From positions 1-64,000 of the forward strand of contig WTPW01001262.1 in assembly GCA_009809945.1 (NCBI GenBank): 64,000 nt of DNA, written 5' to 3'. Below the pieces are notes generated by a model. That model did no database searches. It was not told the DNA's origin and was given only the letters and a program-made list of their open reading frames with translations. Position 1 is the first letter of the stretch. Each line of letters opens with the position of its first letter. This document shows positions 42,548 to 53,184 of the stretch, piece after piece. This DNA comes from Gigaspora margarita (Eukaryota; Glomeromycota; Glomeromycetes; Diversisporales; Gigasporaceae). A program made the position numbers and the translations under genes.

Positions 42548-43342
42548 AAAAAATACCAAATACAATAATAATGTATAATAGTTTTATGTTTGCACGATTT
42601 TTATCTATTCTATTTGATTGTTTCAACTAAATTTTTTCTTCTTTTTCTTGTCGATTTATTTTTATTTAAAATCTATATTTTTTTTATTTTAATATTATTA
42701 TTTATTTTTTAAGGTGTGTAGTTCATCATATAATAAAATAAACTTTGTATCCACAATTAAGTTAGCACGAATATTGTAAAATGAAACTAAATAAGAGATA
42801 TAGCTATGAATCTGAAATCAACTATTTAAATCCATTAGGGGGTTTCAAAGTTAAAAAAAAAAAGTGCATTTCATGAAATCGGAAAAATTTTGAAATTAGT
42901 GTAGTCATAATTACGTTATCATTATTACAAATTAAACTACAAATTTCAGCCTAAATTAAGTTTAATTCGGGCCGAACCTCTAAATAACGCCCATGCCCGT
43001 TATTTCGCGACAATACGGTAATACTTAACAAAAAAAAAACCTTACGTTCAAATTTTTAAAGAATTTTATCTTATTCTAAAATATTCGGTATTGTTAAATT
43101 GTCGATAATTCAATGATGCCTCCAAAGAGAACATTAAAAAAACTCTTAAGAACAAAAACTTGTGATGGTCATATTTGTAGAAAATCCAAAAAATCAAGAG
43201 ATTATCGATGGAAAGCAGCAGTTGGTGTTCTGGTTGTGGGAAACTTGTAATAAAAAATTCAGGATTTGCACAAATGATTTCATTTGTAAACAAACATTGT
43301 AAAGATAGTCAATGGTTGTTGGGATACTTATAAAAAGATATA
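42548..43342. other. Non-coding spacer before the pogo-like element
   Basis: Contains one short plus-strand frame, 43113-43250 (45 residues, MMPPKRTLKKLLRTK...), and overlapping it in another frame CSGCGKLVIKN...NKHCKD, which has spaced Cys/His. Neither is recognised; a zinc-finger exon cut by the transposon insertion is possible. Otherwise nothing was seen. Confidence 0.35.
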
Positions 43343-43368
43343 AGGTGCACTGCCCTATTTCCGCAAAC
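43343..43368 (+). repeat. Left terminal inverted repeat of the pogo-like element
   Basis: Starts AGGTGCACTGCCC. Followed directly by a second tandem CCCTATTTCCGCAAA (43371-43385). Confidence 0.88.
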
Positions 43369-43677
43369 CACCCTATTTCCGCAAATCTCATTCTTTTTTT
43401 GTTACTGCGCCATTTTTTAGAACAATTCATGTGAGTTCATAATAAATAGCCCTAGAATATGACATACTTAATCAAACTCTACTATTCTACGTATTTTATT
43501 GCATCATCGCTATATCAATTGACTATTTAAATGATTATCTAATTGGCTCAAATTTCTTTAACTTTAAATTTTTAACGCCATTTCTAATTTATTTGATGCA
43601 TATTCTCTCTTATTTTATTTACCTAAATACAAAGAAATGTCAATGTTAGTTAAAGTCGGCTCAGCTAAAACTAAAAA

Positions 43678-44205
43678 NNNNNNNNNNNNNNNNNNNNNNN
43701 NNNNNNNNNNNNNNNNNNNNNNNNNNNNNNNNNNNNNNNNNNNNNNNNNNNNNNNNNNNNNNNNNNNNNNNNNNNNNNNNNNNNNNNNNNNNNNNNNNNN
43801 NNNNNNNNNNNNNNNNNNNNNNNNNNNNNNNNNNNNNNNNNNNNNNNNNNNNNNNNNNNNNNNNNNNNNNNNNNNNNNNNNNNNNNNNNNNNNNNNNNNN
43901 NNNNNNNNNNNNNNNNNNNNNNNNNNNNNNNNNNNNNNNNNNNNNNNNNNNNNNNNNNNNNNNNNNNNNNNNNNNNNNNNNNNNNNNNNNNNNNNNNNNN
44001 NNNNNNNNNNNNNNNNNNNNNNNNNNNNNNNNNNNNNNNNNNNNNNNNNNNNNNNNNNNNNNNNNNNNNNNNNNNNNNNNNNNNNNNNNNNNNNNNNNNN
44101 NNNNNNNNNNNNNNNNNNNNNNNNNNNNNNNNNNNNNNNNNNNNNNNNNNNNNNNNNNNNNNNNNNNNNNNNNNNNNNNNNNNNNNNNNNNNNNNNNNNN
44201 NNNNN
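43678..44205. other. Assembly gap (N) inside the transposon
   Basis: The gap is bordered by A-rich sequence on both sides. Before it 43637 reads MSMLVKVGSAKTK and after it 44221 reads MSLVKVQQET; the two starts look alike. A collapsed or duplicated 5' end is possible, so the reading frames running through the N are meaningless. Confidence 0.6.
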
Positions 44206-44220
44206 AAAAAAAAAAAAAAA

Positions 44221-45846
44221 ATGTCGTTAGTAAAAGTTCAACAAGAAACACTTCAGCAAAATTCACAAAATCCTTTAACAAACCAAGAAACTTCCCATCA
44301 AGCCTCTATTCGTGCAGCACTTGAATTTCTTGAAACCCAAAAACTTAGCTCAGCACCACCTTTAAGCGTCCATAGAGTTGCTCTTGAGTTTGGTATTGCT
44401 GACCGAACCTTACGCGATGCTATAGAAAAAGGTGTTCCAAATCGTCGTGGTCCCCCTACTATACTTACAGCCTATGAAGAGAATGAAATAGCCGGTTATT
44501 GTTTAAACATGCAGCAACTTGGGTTTGGACTTACCAAAGAGGCCGTTAACACTATGGTTATGCAGATTCTTAGTATCCGGAACCAAAAACACCCATTTAA
44601 TGGTGCCCCCGGTGATAAGTGGTGGAAGAGATTTATGAAAGATCATCCAGAACTTTCATTTCGTACACCTCAAGAACTTTCTCAAGCACGTGCAAGTAAA
44701 GCCAACCCAGTTGTTCTTACGGACCATTTTGAAAAACTTAAAAACCTTTTAGATGATTATTCTTTAACTCCAGATCGAATCTGGAACATGGACGAATCAG
44801 GATTTAATATTTCTGCCCGATTACAAAAAGTTTTAGCCAAAAAAAATGCCCGACAAGTTCATAAAACTGCAGCTGGAAATTCAAAAGAACACATTTCTGT
44901 ATGCCCTACAATTTCAGCTGCAGGAACCTATATTCCACCATTGCTTATTTACAAGGGAGTTAATGTTCTTGATGGATTGTTATCTGGCATATCTGTTCCA
45001 CCTGGCACTGTTGCAGCTTTTACTGATACTGGTTATATGCATGAAAACATTTTTAGAATGTACATTGAACATTTTAATAAATCAATTCCACCTTTTAGAC
45101 CAGTTTTACTTATGCTTGATGGACATGCTAGTCATATTGATTTGATTAGTATTAATTATTGTCGTGATAATGGAATTTTATTATATGTTCTTCCATCAAA
45201 TACAACACATATTCTTCAACCTTCTGAGATACCTTTTAAAAAACTTAAACTTGAATATGATAAAGCTTCTGACAATTATAGATTTACTAATAACCAAAAA
45301 ATTGTTACAAAGTATTCTTTTGCACAAGTTTTTGGTGAAGCTTTTTTTAAAACTTATACTCCTACAGCAATTAGAAATGCTTATACTGCAACTGGGATTT
45401 GGCCTTGGAATCCTAATGCAATTAATCCAGACCGTTTGGCACCTTCATTATCAACTGAAAAAAAATTAGAAGTTCCTTTTAATCCACAACATGAACATGA
45501 TACAAGAAGTCTTAAAATTGCACAACTTGAAAATGAAAATCAGCAATTAAAAGAATATATTAAAGCTCTTGAACATCCTGGAACTATATCTTTATCATCA
45601 ATTATGAAATATCCATTTATGAAGACTATTTCAAGTAAAGAAAAACCTAAAACTCGACCTAAAGCTTTTAAATTTGGAAATTTAGTAACTTCTGAAGCTA
45701 TTACAAAAGAATTACAAGAAAAAGAAAATATTAAGCCAAAGAAAATAGAAGATATAAAACTAAGAAAAGAACAAAGAGCAAAAAAAAAAGCAAAAAAATT
45801 AAGTACAAAACCTAAAAAACTAATTATTAAAAAAAAAAAATTATAA
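44221..45846 (+). CDS. DDE-superfamily transposase, pogo/CENP-B-like
   Basis: 541 aa, one exon, starting at the first ATG after the gap. N-terminal helix-turn-helix region ~30-75 (HRVALEFGIADRTLRDAI) and a CENP-B-type second DNA-binding part ~78-150 (GPPTILTAYEENEIAGYCL; WWKRFMKDHPELSFRTP). The catalytic core runs 180-400: RIWNMDESGF (Asp191), RPVLLMLDGHASH (Asp300), NTTHILQPSEIPFKKLK. The third catalytic position, normally Asp in LQPLDVG of this family, is Glu336 here, with two residues missing after it. The core ends with TAIRNAYTATGIWPWNP. A short coiled coil (430-452) and a Lys-rich tail (500-541), probably nuclear-targeting and DNA-binding, follow. It would bind the element ends and cut and paste it into TA sites. 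No stop or frameshift is present, so the gene could be recent or active. Confidence 0.9.
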   Translation: MSLVKVQQETLQQNSQNPLTNQETSHQASIRAALEFLETQKLSSAPPLSVHRVALEFGIADRTLRDAIEKGVPNRRGPPTILTAYEENEIAGYCLNMQQLGFGLTKEAVNTMVMQILSIRNQKHPFNGAPGDKWWKRFMKDHPELSFRTPQELSQARASKANPVVLTDHFEKLKNLLDDYSLTPDRIWNMDESGFNISARLQKVLAKKNARQVHKTAAGNSKEHISVCPTISAAGTYIPPLLIYKGVNVLDGLLSGISVPPGTVAAFTDTGYMHENIFRMYIEHFNKSIPPFRPVLLMLDGHASHIDLISINYCRDNGILLYVLPSNTTHILQPSEIPFKKLKLEYDKASDNYRFTNNQKIVTKYSFAQVFGEAFFKTYTPTAIRNAYTATGIWPWNPNAINPDRLAPSLSTEKKLEVPFNPQHEHDTRSLKIAQLENENQQLKEYIKALEHPGTISLSSIMKYPFMKTISSKEKPKTRPKAFKFGNLVTSEAITKELQEKENIKPKKIEDIKLRKEQRAKKKAKKLSTKPKKLIIKKKKL

Positions 45847-46073
45847 AATATAAAATTTTTAAAAAATTTATATTATATTAATAGGAATAGGACAGCAAAT
45901 TAAAATTTCTATAAATTTTATAAAATTTAGCTTTATTTGAAAAAAAATTTTTTTGTATATAAATATTATTCAATTTAGATATTTTTTAATAATAAATTGA
46001 TTATATATATTATATATATTTTTTAGTAAAAAAATATTAATTTTTAAAAAAGTTTNATATATCATAAAAAAAA

Positions 46074-46099
46074 GTTTGTGGAAATAGGGCAGTGCACCT
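46074..46099 (-). repeat. Right terminal inverted repeat of the pogo-like element
   Basis: Ends GGGCAGTGCACCT; one mismatch to the left repeat. Preceded by a run of A and an N at 46056. Confidence 0.88.
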
Positions 46100-46101
46100 T
46101 A

Positions 46102-48184
46102 TATATAGAAACTCGAAAGTTAGCTAATAGGTGTGCTCAAAGCCTAATTGAAAATAAAATTCATTGCTTATTTCAAAATAAATATAGTACGTCATCAATT
46201 TCAACGTAAATTAGTTTTCCACTTTTTAACTTTGAACCTCCATTAAAGGATTTCAGAATTAAATTATTTTGAAAATAAATGTGAGTTCAAAAAATTCTAA
46301 AATTTCGAAATCAGAAAAATGAATAGGAGTTATCCGAAAATAAAATAAGGGACTTTTTTCCGAAAGAATTTCGAAAGAAAATTTATGATTGTATTTTGAA
46401 ATAAATACGCGACACTGATTTAATTCTAAATCGGAAGCCTGAACCTTAGGTTTGGTGCCCCCTAATAATAATGTTTACTATTAATGGTCTGATTTAACAT
46501 CGTTGGTAAGCTTTAGATAATAAGTATCTCTTATATGGTATTAAAAGGTCGTGTCATTTTCTAATATTATTTTTTTAATCTTGAAAGGCAGAGCTTTAAT
46601 TTCCAAGTACTCATGAATTCAAAATAATAATTTTAAACACGGAAGAAGGTAATTGAAGTCAAACTATCGTGGCAAATTAAAGATAGAACTAAAATAGATT
46701 TCAGATCTGAACCAATCATGGACTACCATACTTTTAAAAATAAATATATGTTTTGATTAATTCGCATCTACTGTAAAAACAATTACCAATAAAAAATTTT
46801 TCCGAATTTTTCCGTTATTTCTCCATACTTTTTGTGAAAACTCTGTGAACCTGTAACAGACCAACAAAATCATGACAAGTAGATTATAAATTCTGCGAAT
46901 ATGCAAAATTTATGAAAAAAAACATGAATTGATTATACTTTAAAATTGAAAACTGTGATAAAATTGGTTTAACTAATTATTTAACTTTATTGAACCTAAT
47001 ATTATTACAGTACTGTAATAAATTCTCATCATTAAAGATGTTTCTAATAAAAAACAATTTTTTTTTACTTTTGTATGTTTTCCCCAGAGTTTTTATATGA
47101 GCGAAATTGAGTGTTTAATAAATGAATGACACAGAAAAAAAAAACCTGTAAGTCATGTTTTTTGATTATTTAATTTTAAAAAATATTTTAAAATCAATAA
47201 TTTATTACTCATTATTTTAATATCATTTGCATCATTTTAATTAGATGATTTGAATGACATTAAAATCTTAAATCTTCAATCGGATGATCACATCTAAAAA
47301 AAAATAATTTAGTAATATATATTTTTACTTGAAATGCGAGTTTCTTCTATGTTAGGATATTCAAGTGCTTTGTTTTAAAATTTAAAATATCTTTATATAA
47401 AATATAATATAATATAAATAATTTATCCAAATTTTATTAAACTATGATTTTGATATTATGCAGCTCAGCCCGGTCTATTTGATACCTTATATCTATAATA
47501 AATTTAAATATTTATTTATTATCATTGCAAAAATAATTTTCTATAATAAACCATAGTTTTGGAAGAAAAATATTTCGTTATAAATGATTTATTAAGAGTC
47601 CATAACGTTACTTTTACCGAACAATTACAAAATTAAATTTTGAGTTCATTATTGAGAGCTTTTTATTATACATAAAAAGAGGTTTATTGAATAAATATTA
47701 AGTTCGCTAAAATAGTTTTTGGTAACATTCTTTTTTTTTTAAAAAAAAAAAAAGCTTCCAAAATGATCTTTACGAATATATTCACTAAAGAATTTATTAT
47801 TTAAAAGAATTGGTATATAGATTGCCAAGTGACATAAGTTTCAATGTAAATTGAGATGACATAGCGTGCGTATCTAACTAGTTTCAATTCGTGCAATTAG
47901 TAATAATGATAGCATTATTATTATGATATCACGGAATCAAATTGTTAATCTTTATAATTTAAAATAAAGTAATTTTTACTTTATAAGACCATTTTAGCAA
48001 AAATGATTCTCCTGTAAGTTCCGAAAAGAAAAGCGCTCGATTATTTAGAATGTTCGATAGTGCGGTAAATTTTCAGCCACACTATGTAATACAAAATACT
48101 AATCAAGAAATCTGAATAACAGATCATTTCCAGATAGTTTTGTATCACTTGGCCAGTCATTTTCGAATAAAAAGACAACTAAAA
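46102..48184. other. Non-coding interval upstream of the pseudokinase gene
   Basis: No gene or clear transposon seen. 46108-46200 keeps an open plus frame (ETRKLANRCAQSLIENKIHC) that might continue the frame cut by the transposon at 43342, but I do not recognise it. A T-run/A-run hairpin is at 47728-47755. The last ~150 bp should hold the promoter of the next gene. Confidence 0.4.
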
Positions 48185-50623
48185 ATGAAATCAACAGAGA
48201 ATGAAGGTAAAAAAAATCGTGGAGTAAAATTAATTACTTCAGAAGATTATTTTTCATCAACTTTAGAGTGTATCAATGCTATCGGAGATGCGTTAGAATC
48301 ATTCTGTCCATTATTAAAAATAGCAACAACTGTTATTTCGGAGATTTATAAGGTTTATGATGATGCAAAATACAATTTGAATATTTGTGATTCATTAATG
48401 GATCGTGTTAATGCTGCAGAAGTTGTAATAAAAACGTTAGAAAGACGAAGAACTATGAACGAAGAAAAATTTAAGGACCTTGAATATTATAAATCTTTTA
48501 TGAGATTTATTGACATATTAGAAAAGATAAAATTATTTATTGATGAAGTGTCCAACCTTCAAGGTTTTAATAAATTTTTTAATGCAACTGTGACTAAAAA
48601 TAAATTTAAAAGTCTAATAAATGAATTTGAAGTCACAATGCAAGAATTACATTTCACTATGTATGTTTCAAATGAAGAACAGAGATTAATTGATCAAAAA
48701 AGTCTTGATTTAGATATTAAAAATATGTCAAAGGTTATTTTTAATTTAATTATTTTTATAGTTTAAGTTTTTCATTTTAATCATATAATTATTATTTCAT
48801 TTTAACAGTTTTTAGAAAAAATTGAAGGTAATATTATTGATAATGAGAATACTCTTAATTCTGTACTCCAAGAAGTCAGAATAATAAAGAAACAAATGGA
48901 AACCCCTAATGTCAAAAAATTCAGAGTAAATAGTATATCTCAAAATGAATTATCGGATCCCATATTTTGCAATACAAATCGAATTAAAGGTAAAATGGAT
49001 CCATATATTTTAAAAAAAGTTTACAAAGGACAAGATGTCATTTGTAAACCAACAAATATTGTACAAGATGATACTGAAGATAGTCAACGAACCCAAGCCG
49101 AACTAGCAATTTTGAGAAAATTGAGAGATTCACCGAATATCCTTAAATTTTATGGCATTTCTAAGGTTGATGGTGATCAAGTTATGGTTTTTGAATATGT
49201 AGAACTTGGTACTCTTAAAGAGTTATATTCGAGAAAAGATAAAGAGATTTCATTATATAATAAAGTACAAATTGCTCTAGATATATGTAGAGGTCTTACA
49301 TTCTTACAATCTTGTGATATACTTCATCATGATATTAGATGCCAAAATATCATGGTATGTTTATAAAGTAACAATTTATATAAATTAAAATAGATTAAAA
49401 CGAATTAAAAAATGACTTAAACCCGAATTAAAACTAATTAAATGTTAATAAACTTGTTTTAATCAACCCAGATGACGGCACGTCTTGAACCAAAGATTTC
49501 TAATTTCAAATATTCTCGACTTGTTGATGCGAAAACTACAAATATAAAGCATATAAAAGAAATTTTTCATTGGATGGCTCCAGAAAAAATGGTAGACTCA
49601 AAAGATATTCCTGTAAAATATACTTTTAAATGTGAAATTTTCAGGTAAGATGGAATAATCTCAAATTATTTTAATTCTTTTTCATTTTTAAATTTATAAA
49701 ATATTTTCGAAAAAAAAATTAGCTTTGGAATGTTATTATGGGAACTATCATTTCAAAAAATTCCTTATGAAAATATGAATATAGAACAAATAAGAAATCG
49801 TGTTTTGGAAGGTAAACGTGAAAAGTTTGATTGGAAACCTGAAAACCCAAAGATTAAATCTATTCAAGAAGGTCTTAAAAAGATTATAATATCTGGTAAG
49901 TTTAAATTTCATTCATATAAATTCAAGTACTTATTTTTTTTAAAGCATTATATAATATTATATTCAATTCATTTAAATAATCATCTTTAAGCCTGGCAAG
50001 ATGTACGTTACCGAGCATCTCTTCAATGCATTTTTTTGGACCTTTATAAATTAGCATATGATAATAATGATGATTTATCATCAAATTCAAATTCATTATC
50101 TGATATTTATGAGGATCGAAAGAAATATCATATACCTTATACACTGATCCAACCACTTGAAGCTGGATTCGAAGCTCATAAAATAGAAAATCGTAAGACT
50201 GCTTGGGAAATAATTTGTGCACACTCAGATTTAGGTAATATGACCGCAAAATATTGGAAAGGTCATTACTTATCTGAAGGATACGTAGGTGAAAAAGATT
50301 TAAAACATGCATGCGAATTATTTAAAGAAGCAGCTGATTATGGGATTGCAATTGCTCAATTAGACTATGCTTTTTCGCTTCTAAAAAATACTAATGAATT
50401 TGATCTCAATGTATTTATTGAGTACCTAACTAAGGCTGCCAATAATGGAAATGATACTGCACAATTTAGTTTGGGCGATATGTATCTTTATGGAAAACTC
50501 AATTGTAATATTGATAAAAAATCAGGAGTTAAATATTTAAAGTTAGCTGCTCTTAATAATCATGATGAGGCTATTAAAATTCTTGAAAGTTTAGGTGTTG
50601 ATGTATACGATGATTGTAGCTAA
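48185..50623 (+). CDS. MLKL-like helical domain - pseudokinase - Sel1-like repeat protein (5 exons, 690 aa)
   Basis: Exons 48185-48733, 48809-49354, 49472-49644, 49723-49895, 49992-50623; all introns GT-AG, total 2073 nt without a break. The start is the first ATG, MKSTENEGK; the upstream frame has no ATG. Residues ~25-170 form an amphipathic helical bundle (CPLLKIATTVISEIYKVYDD; ILEKIKLFIDEVSNLQGF; FEVTMQELHFTMYV) like the four-helix N-terminal domain of MLKL. A brace-like helix follows (185-213). Kinase domain ~240-480: no glycine loop, VICK (Lys263), Glu281 in helix C, HHDIRCQN (Asp358, Asn363), but the DFG is NFK (ISNFKYSR, 374-381); MAPE at 400-403. Loss of the metal-binding Asp indicates a pseudokinase. 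Sel1-like repeats ~548-680 (AKYWKGHYLSEGYVGEKDL; AQFSLGDMYLYGKL). Probable role: signal-controlled scaffold or membrane-acting effector. That role is inference. Confidence 0.88.
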
Positions 50624-50796
50624 TTTATTTTACACTAAGAAATTATTATGTTACAGAAATGTTTATTTTTTGCGCGTTAACATAAAATTTTTATTTTATG
50701 ACATTATAATAAAGTTAGGAATGGGATTTATAGGAAAATGTATTCTTTATTAAAATTAATTCCGTTATTTTTAATAGTTATAGGCATATTTAAACA

Positions 50797-50836
<40 letters not shown>

Positions 50837-51111
50837 TATTTCGCCTTGTGCATGTGTCGGGCTAGTACAGAGTTATGCAACGATAAAATTAAGCATAAAG
50901 TTAGATTACATAATACATGTAATTTTTTGCGTTGTTATACTTTGTAAATTAGATTAGATTCATGAGCATTACACATGTAGTCTAAGCTCATAACCAGAGC
51001 TGTATAAATTATAAAATCAAAGCGCCGTTTATTACGTATTATAATTTTTTAGGGAAGGATTACATCTATATCGAAATATTATAACTGGTTGCAAATTTTA
51101 TCACCTAGGAA
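50624..51111. other. 3' flank with poly-T tract
   Basis: A T-run of about 47 bases (50788-50835, one interruption) looks like an antisense retroposon tail. Otherwise only the 3' UTR of the gene and AT-rich spacer. Confidence 0.5.
50708..50713 (+). terminator. Polyadenylation signal of the pseudokinase gene
   Basis: AATAAA, 85 bp after the stop codon, the first such hexamer downstream and at a normal distance. Confidence 0.5.
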
Positions 51112-51255
51112 CAGGGTTGACAATGGAGTCCAATAGAGACCAATGGAGTTGCGAATGGAGCCAATGAAGCTCTCTCTGAATGGTGTCAATGGATACTATT
51201 TTTTCAGCTCCATTAATGTAGTCATGAAGCTCCATTGGCTCTATTGCAAACCATG
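51112..51255. mobile_element. hAT-type MITE (144 bp)
   Basis: Exact 8-bp duplication cctaggaa (51104-51111; 51256-51263). Ends CAGGGTTGACAATGGAG and complement of CATGGTTTGCAATAGAG. The interior repeats CCAATGGAG/CTCCATTGG in both orientations. Confidence 0.87.
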
Positions 51256-51379
51256 CCTAGGAAAGAGAGTAGTCTAGTCTTCTAATAAAAAGAAATTATG
51301 CAATATACGGTACATCTCTAAGAACCCTAGTTTTAAAAAAAAAAACTTTAGTGCAGCAGCTTTTATTTTGATAGATGTT

Positions 51380-51920
51380 TTGATTTTTCTCCATCTTTGA
51401 GAAAGAAATCTTGACAATTATCTGACTAAATTCAATAAACTTGTTTTTTATTTGAATTATATAAATTTATAGAATTTAAATAAAAAAAAGTTCATCGAAT
51501 TTAGTCAAATCTTCACTCAAAGTTAGAGAAAAATCAAATGTCTATTAAAATAAAACTTCGCCAAAGTTTTTTAAAACTTTAAACGAAAGTATCTTGACAA
51601 CCATCTGACTAAATACGATGAAATTTTTTTTATTTTAATTCCATAAATTCATAGAATTCGAATAATAAAAAAATTCATCAAATTTGTTCAGATGGTTGTC
51701 AAGATATCTTCACTCATAATTCTAAAAAACTTTGGCGCAGTTTTAATTTTGATAGACGTTTTGATTTTTCTCTAACTTTGAGCGAAGATTTCTTGACAAT
51801 TACCTAATTAAATTCGGTGAACGTTTTTTATTTTAATTCTATAAATTCATATAATGCAGATAAAAAAAGTTCATTGAATTTAGTCAGATGGTTGTCAAGT
51901 TATCTTTGCTCAATGTTTTA
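51380..51920. repeat. Second tandem-hairpin array (three units)
   Basis: Hairpins at about 51399-51527, 51570-51725 and 51775-51912. Arms read (A)AATCTTGACAATTATCTGAC then TAAATTCAATAAACTTGTTT, with complements after an apex of TTATATAAATTTATAGAATT. Connecting segments (GATAGACGTTTTGATTTTTC and complement) also alternate in orientation. Same unit as in 39880-41340. Confidence 0.75.
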
Positions 51921-52087
51921 AAATTTTTGATCTTTGATAGAGGGTATGAATATCAAAATTGGAGTATGAATATCAATCCCCTTTATTTATTAAACATATA
52001 TTATTTATTTTATATATTTTATTTATTCTATATACAGTATATTATATATTTATTAGTAGTAGTTGTAGCATATATTGCACATGTAAT

Positions 52088-53176
52088 CAGTGATGGTAAA
52101 TGACCTGAAATGACCCAAATTACTCAAATGACAAATGACTAGTCATTGGGTCATTTCGAGGCTCAAATGACCTAGAAGGTCATTTAACATATGTTAGTTA
52201 ATATTCTAATACCTTTAGCCAATCAGAATTGGCCGCCAAACAAAATTAAAACATAATCAATGTAGCTATAAGTCAATTAATATAGTTTGCTATTTATCGC
52301 CAGTGGTGATCATCACCAATGTATATTTTGTATCTTTAAATTTTGTTTTATGAAATCACTTTTGGGGCTCTAACAAAAAAAATTTCTTGTAAAATTTTTT
52401 TTTTTGGTATAAACTATACCCCCTGCCCCATCCCAGCTCTTACTCTAACCCTAATATTAATCAAATTTGAATATTTATTTCAGCAAAAAACTTTTTATTA
52501 ATTTTTGTTAATCACTGGTGATAACACCACTAGCAATAAGTAGTAATTTTCTTAATATTTATGTCTTAAGTAAGGTGTTCAAAATATGCAATTTATTATT
52601 TCGAACAATTTTACTTAAGACATAAATATTAATTGACTTAGTAAATTTGGGACTTAATCTATATCGATAAGGAAAGCAATAAAGTTTGATAACTTTTTAT
52701 ACAAGCAATTCGACCAATAAAATTATTTTATATGCCAATGAACTAAATGAACTTAATAATCAAAATAATCTTGTCATGGTTTAATAGCTTGGAGTCATTT
52801 AAATTTAGATCAAATGATCGAGTTATTTACCATTTCTAGGTGGGACCGGGCATATAAACTTTTATTGGGTTTGGCCCAAGTCTACAAATACCTAACTTAC
52901 TTTGAAACCTACACGTATGCATTATCATTATACAGTTAAAGTTGATCAATCTATGCAAAAAATATTAGAGCTGGGATACAAACTCTATATGCATGATGGC
53001 CTAATGACTAAATGACCCTCAAATGATCTCGGTCATTTCTAAATGACCATGGTCATTTGGTCACGAGTCATTTCTAAATGACCCAAAATTGAGATGACCA
53101 TTAATGACTGGTCATTTCAGGGTCATTTGAGATCATTTGAAAAATTTGCAAATGACCAGGTCATTTACCATCACTG
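52088..53176. mobile_element. hAT-type non-autonomous element (1089 bp)
   Basis: Perfect 8-bp duplication catgtaat (52080-52087; 53177-53184). Ends CAGTGATGGTAAATGACC, identical to the 142-bp MITE at 41517. Many AAATGACC/GGTCATTT repeats. A middle segment (52300-52620) has its own inverted motifs (GTGGTGATCATCACC; CTTAAGTAA...TTACTTAAG), probably a nested unit. No transposase frame. Confidence 0.9.
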
Positions 53177-53184
53177 CATGTAAT

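Larger units (their letters stand above)
43343..46099 (+). mobile_element. pogo/CENP-B-like DNA transposon (Tc1/mariner superfamily)
   Basis: Terminal inverted repeats AGGTGCACTGCCCTATTTCC then (G/A)CAAAC, 26 bp with one mismatch, at 43343-43368 and 46074-46099. They are flanked by TA (43341-43342; 46100-46101); because the flank reads TATA the exact border is ambiguous by 2 bp. The left end has two tandem 18-bp copies of CCCTATTTCCGCAAA, the right end one; these are candidate transposase-binding sites. It carries one transposase gene and an assembly gap of 528 N (43678-44205), so true length is uncertain. Confidence 0.88.

Noticed and set aside
43637..44281. Long reading frames on both strands through the N run
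   Set aside because: They consist almost wholly of unknown residues; the gap, not a gene, keeps them open.
44846..45469. Two overlapping frames inside the transposase gene
   Set aside because: Shifted-frame shadows of the transposase, which alone shows domain motifs.
48140..48184. Start of the pseudokinase upstream of 48185
   Set aside because: The upstream codon at 48140 is TTG; the first ATG in frame is at 48185 and gives a normal N-terminus.
49923..50312. Minus-strand frame of 129 codons
   Set aside because: Antisense shadow of the Sel1-repeat exon of the pseudokinase gene.
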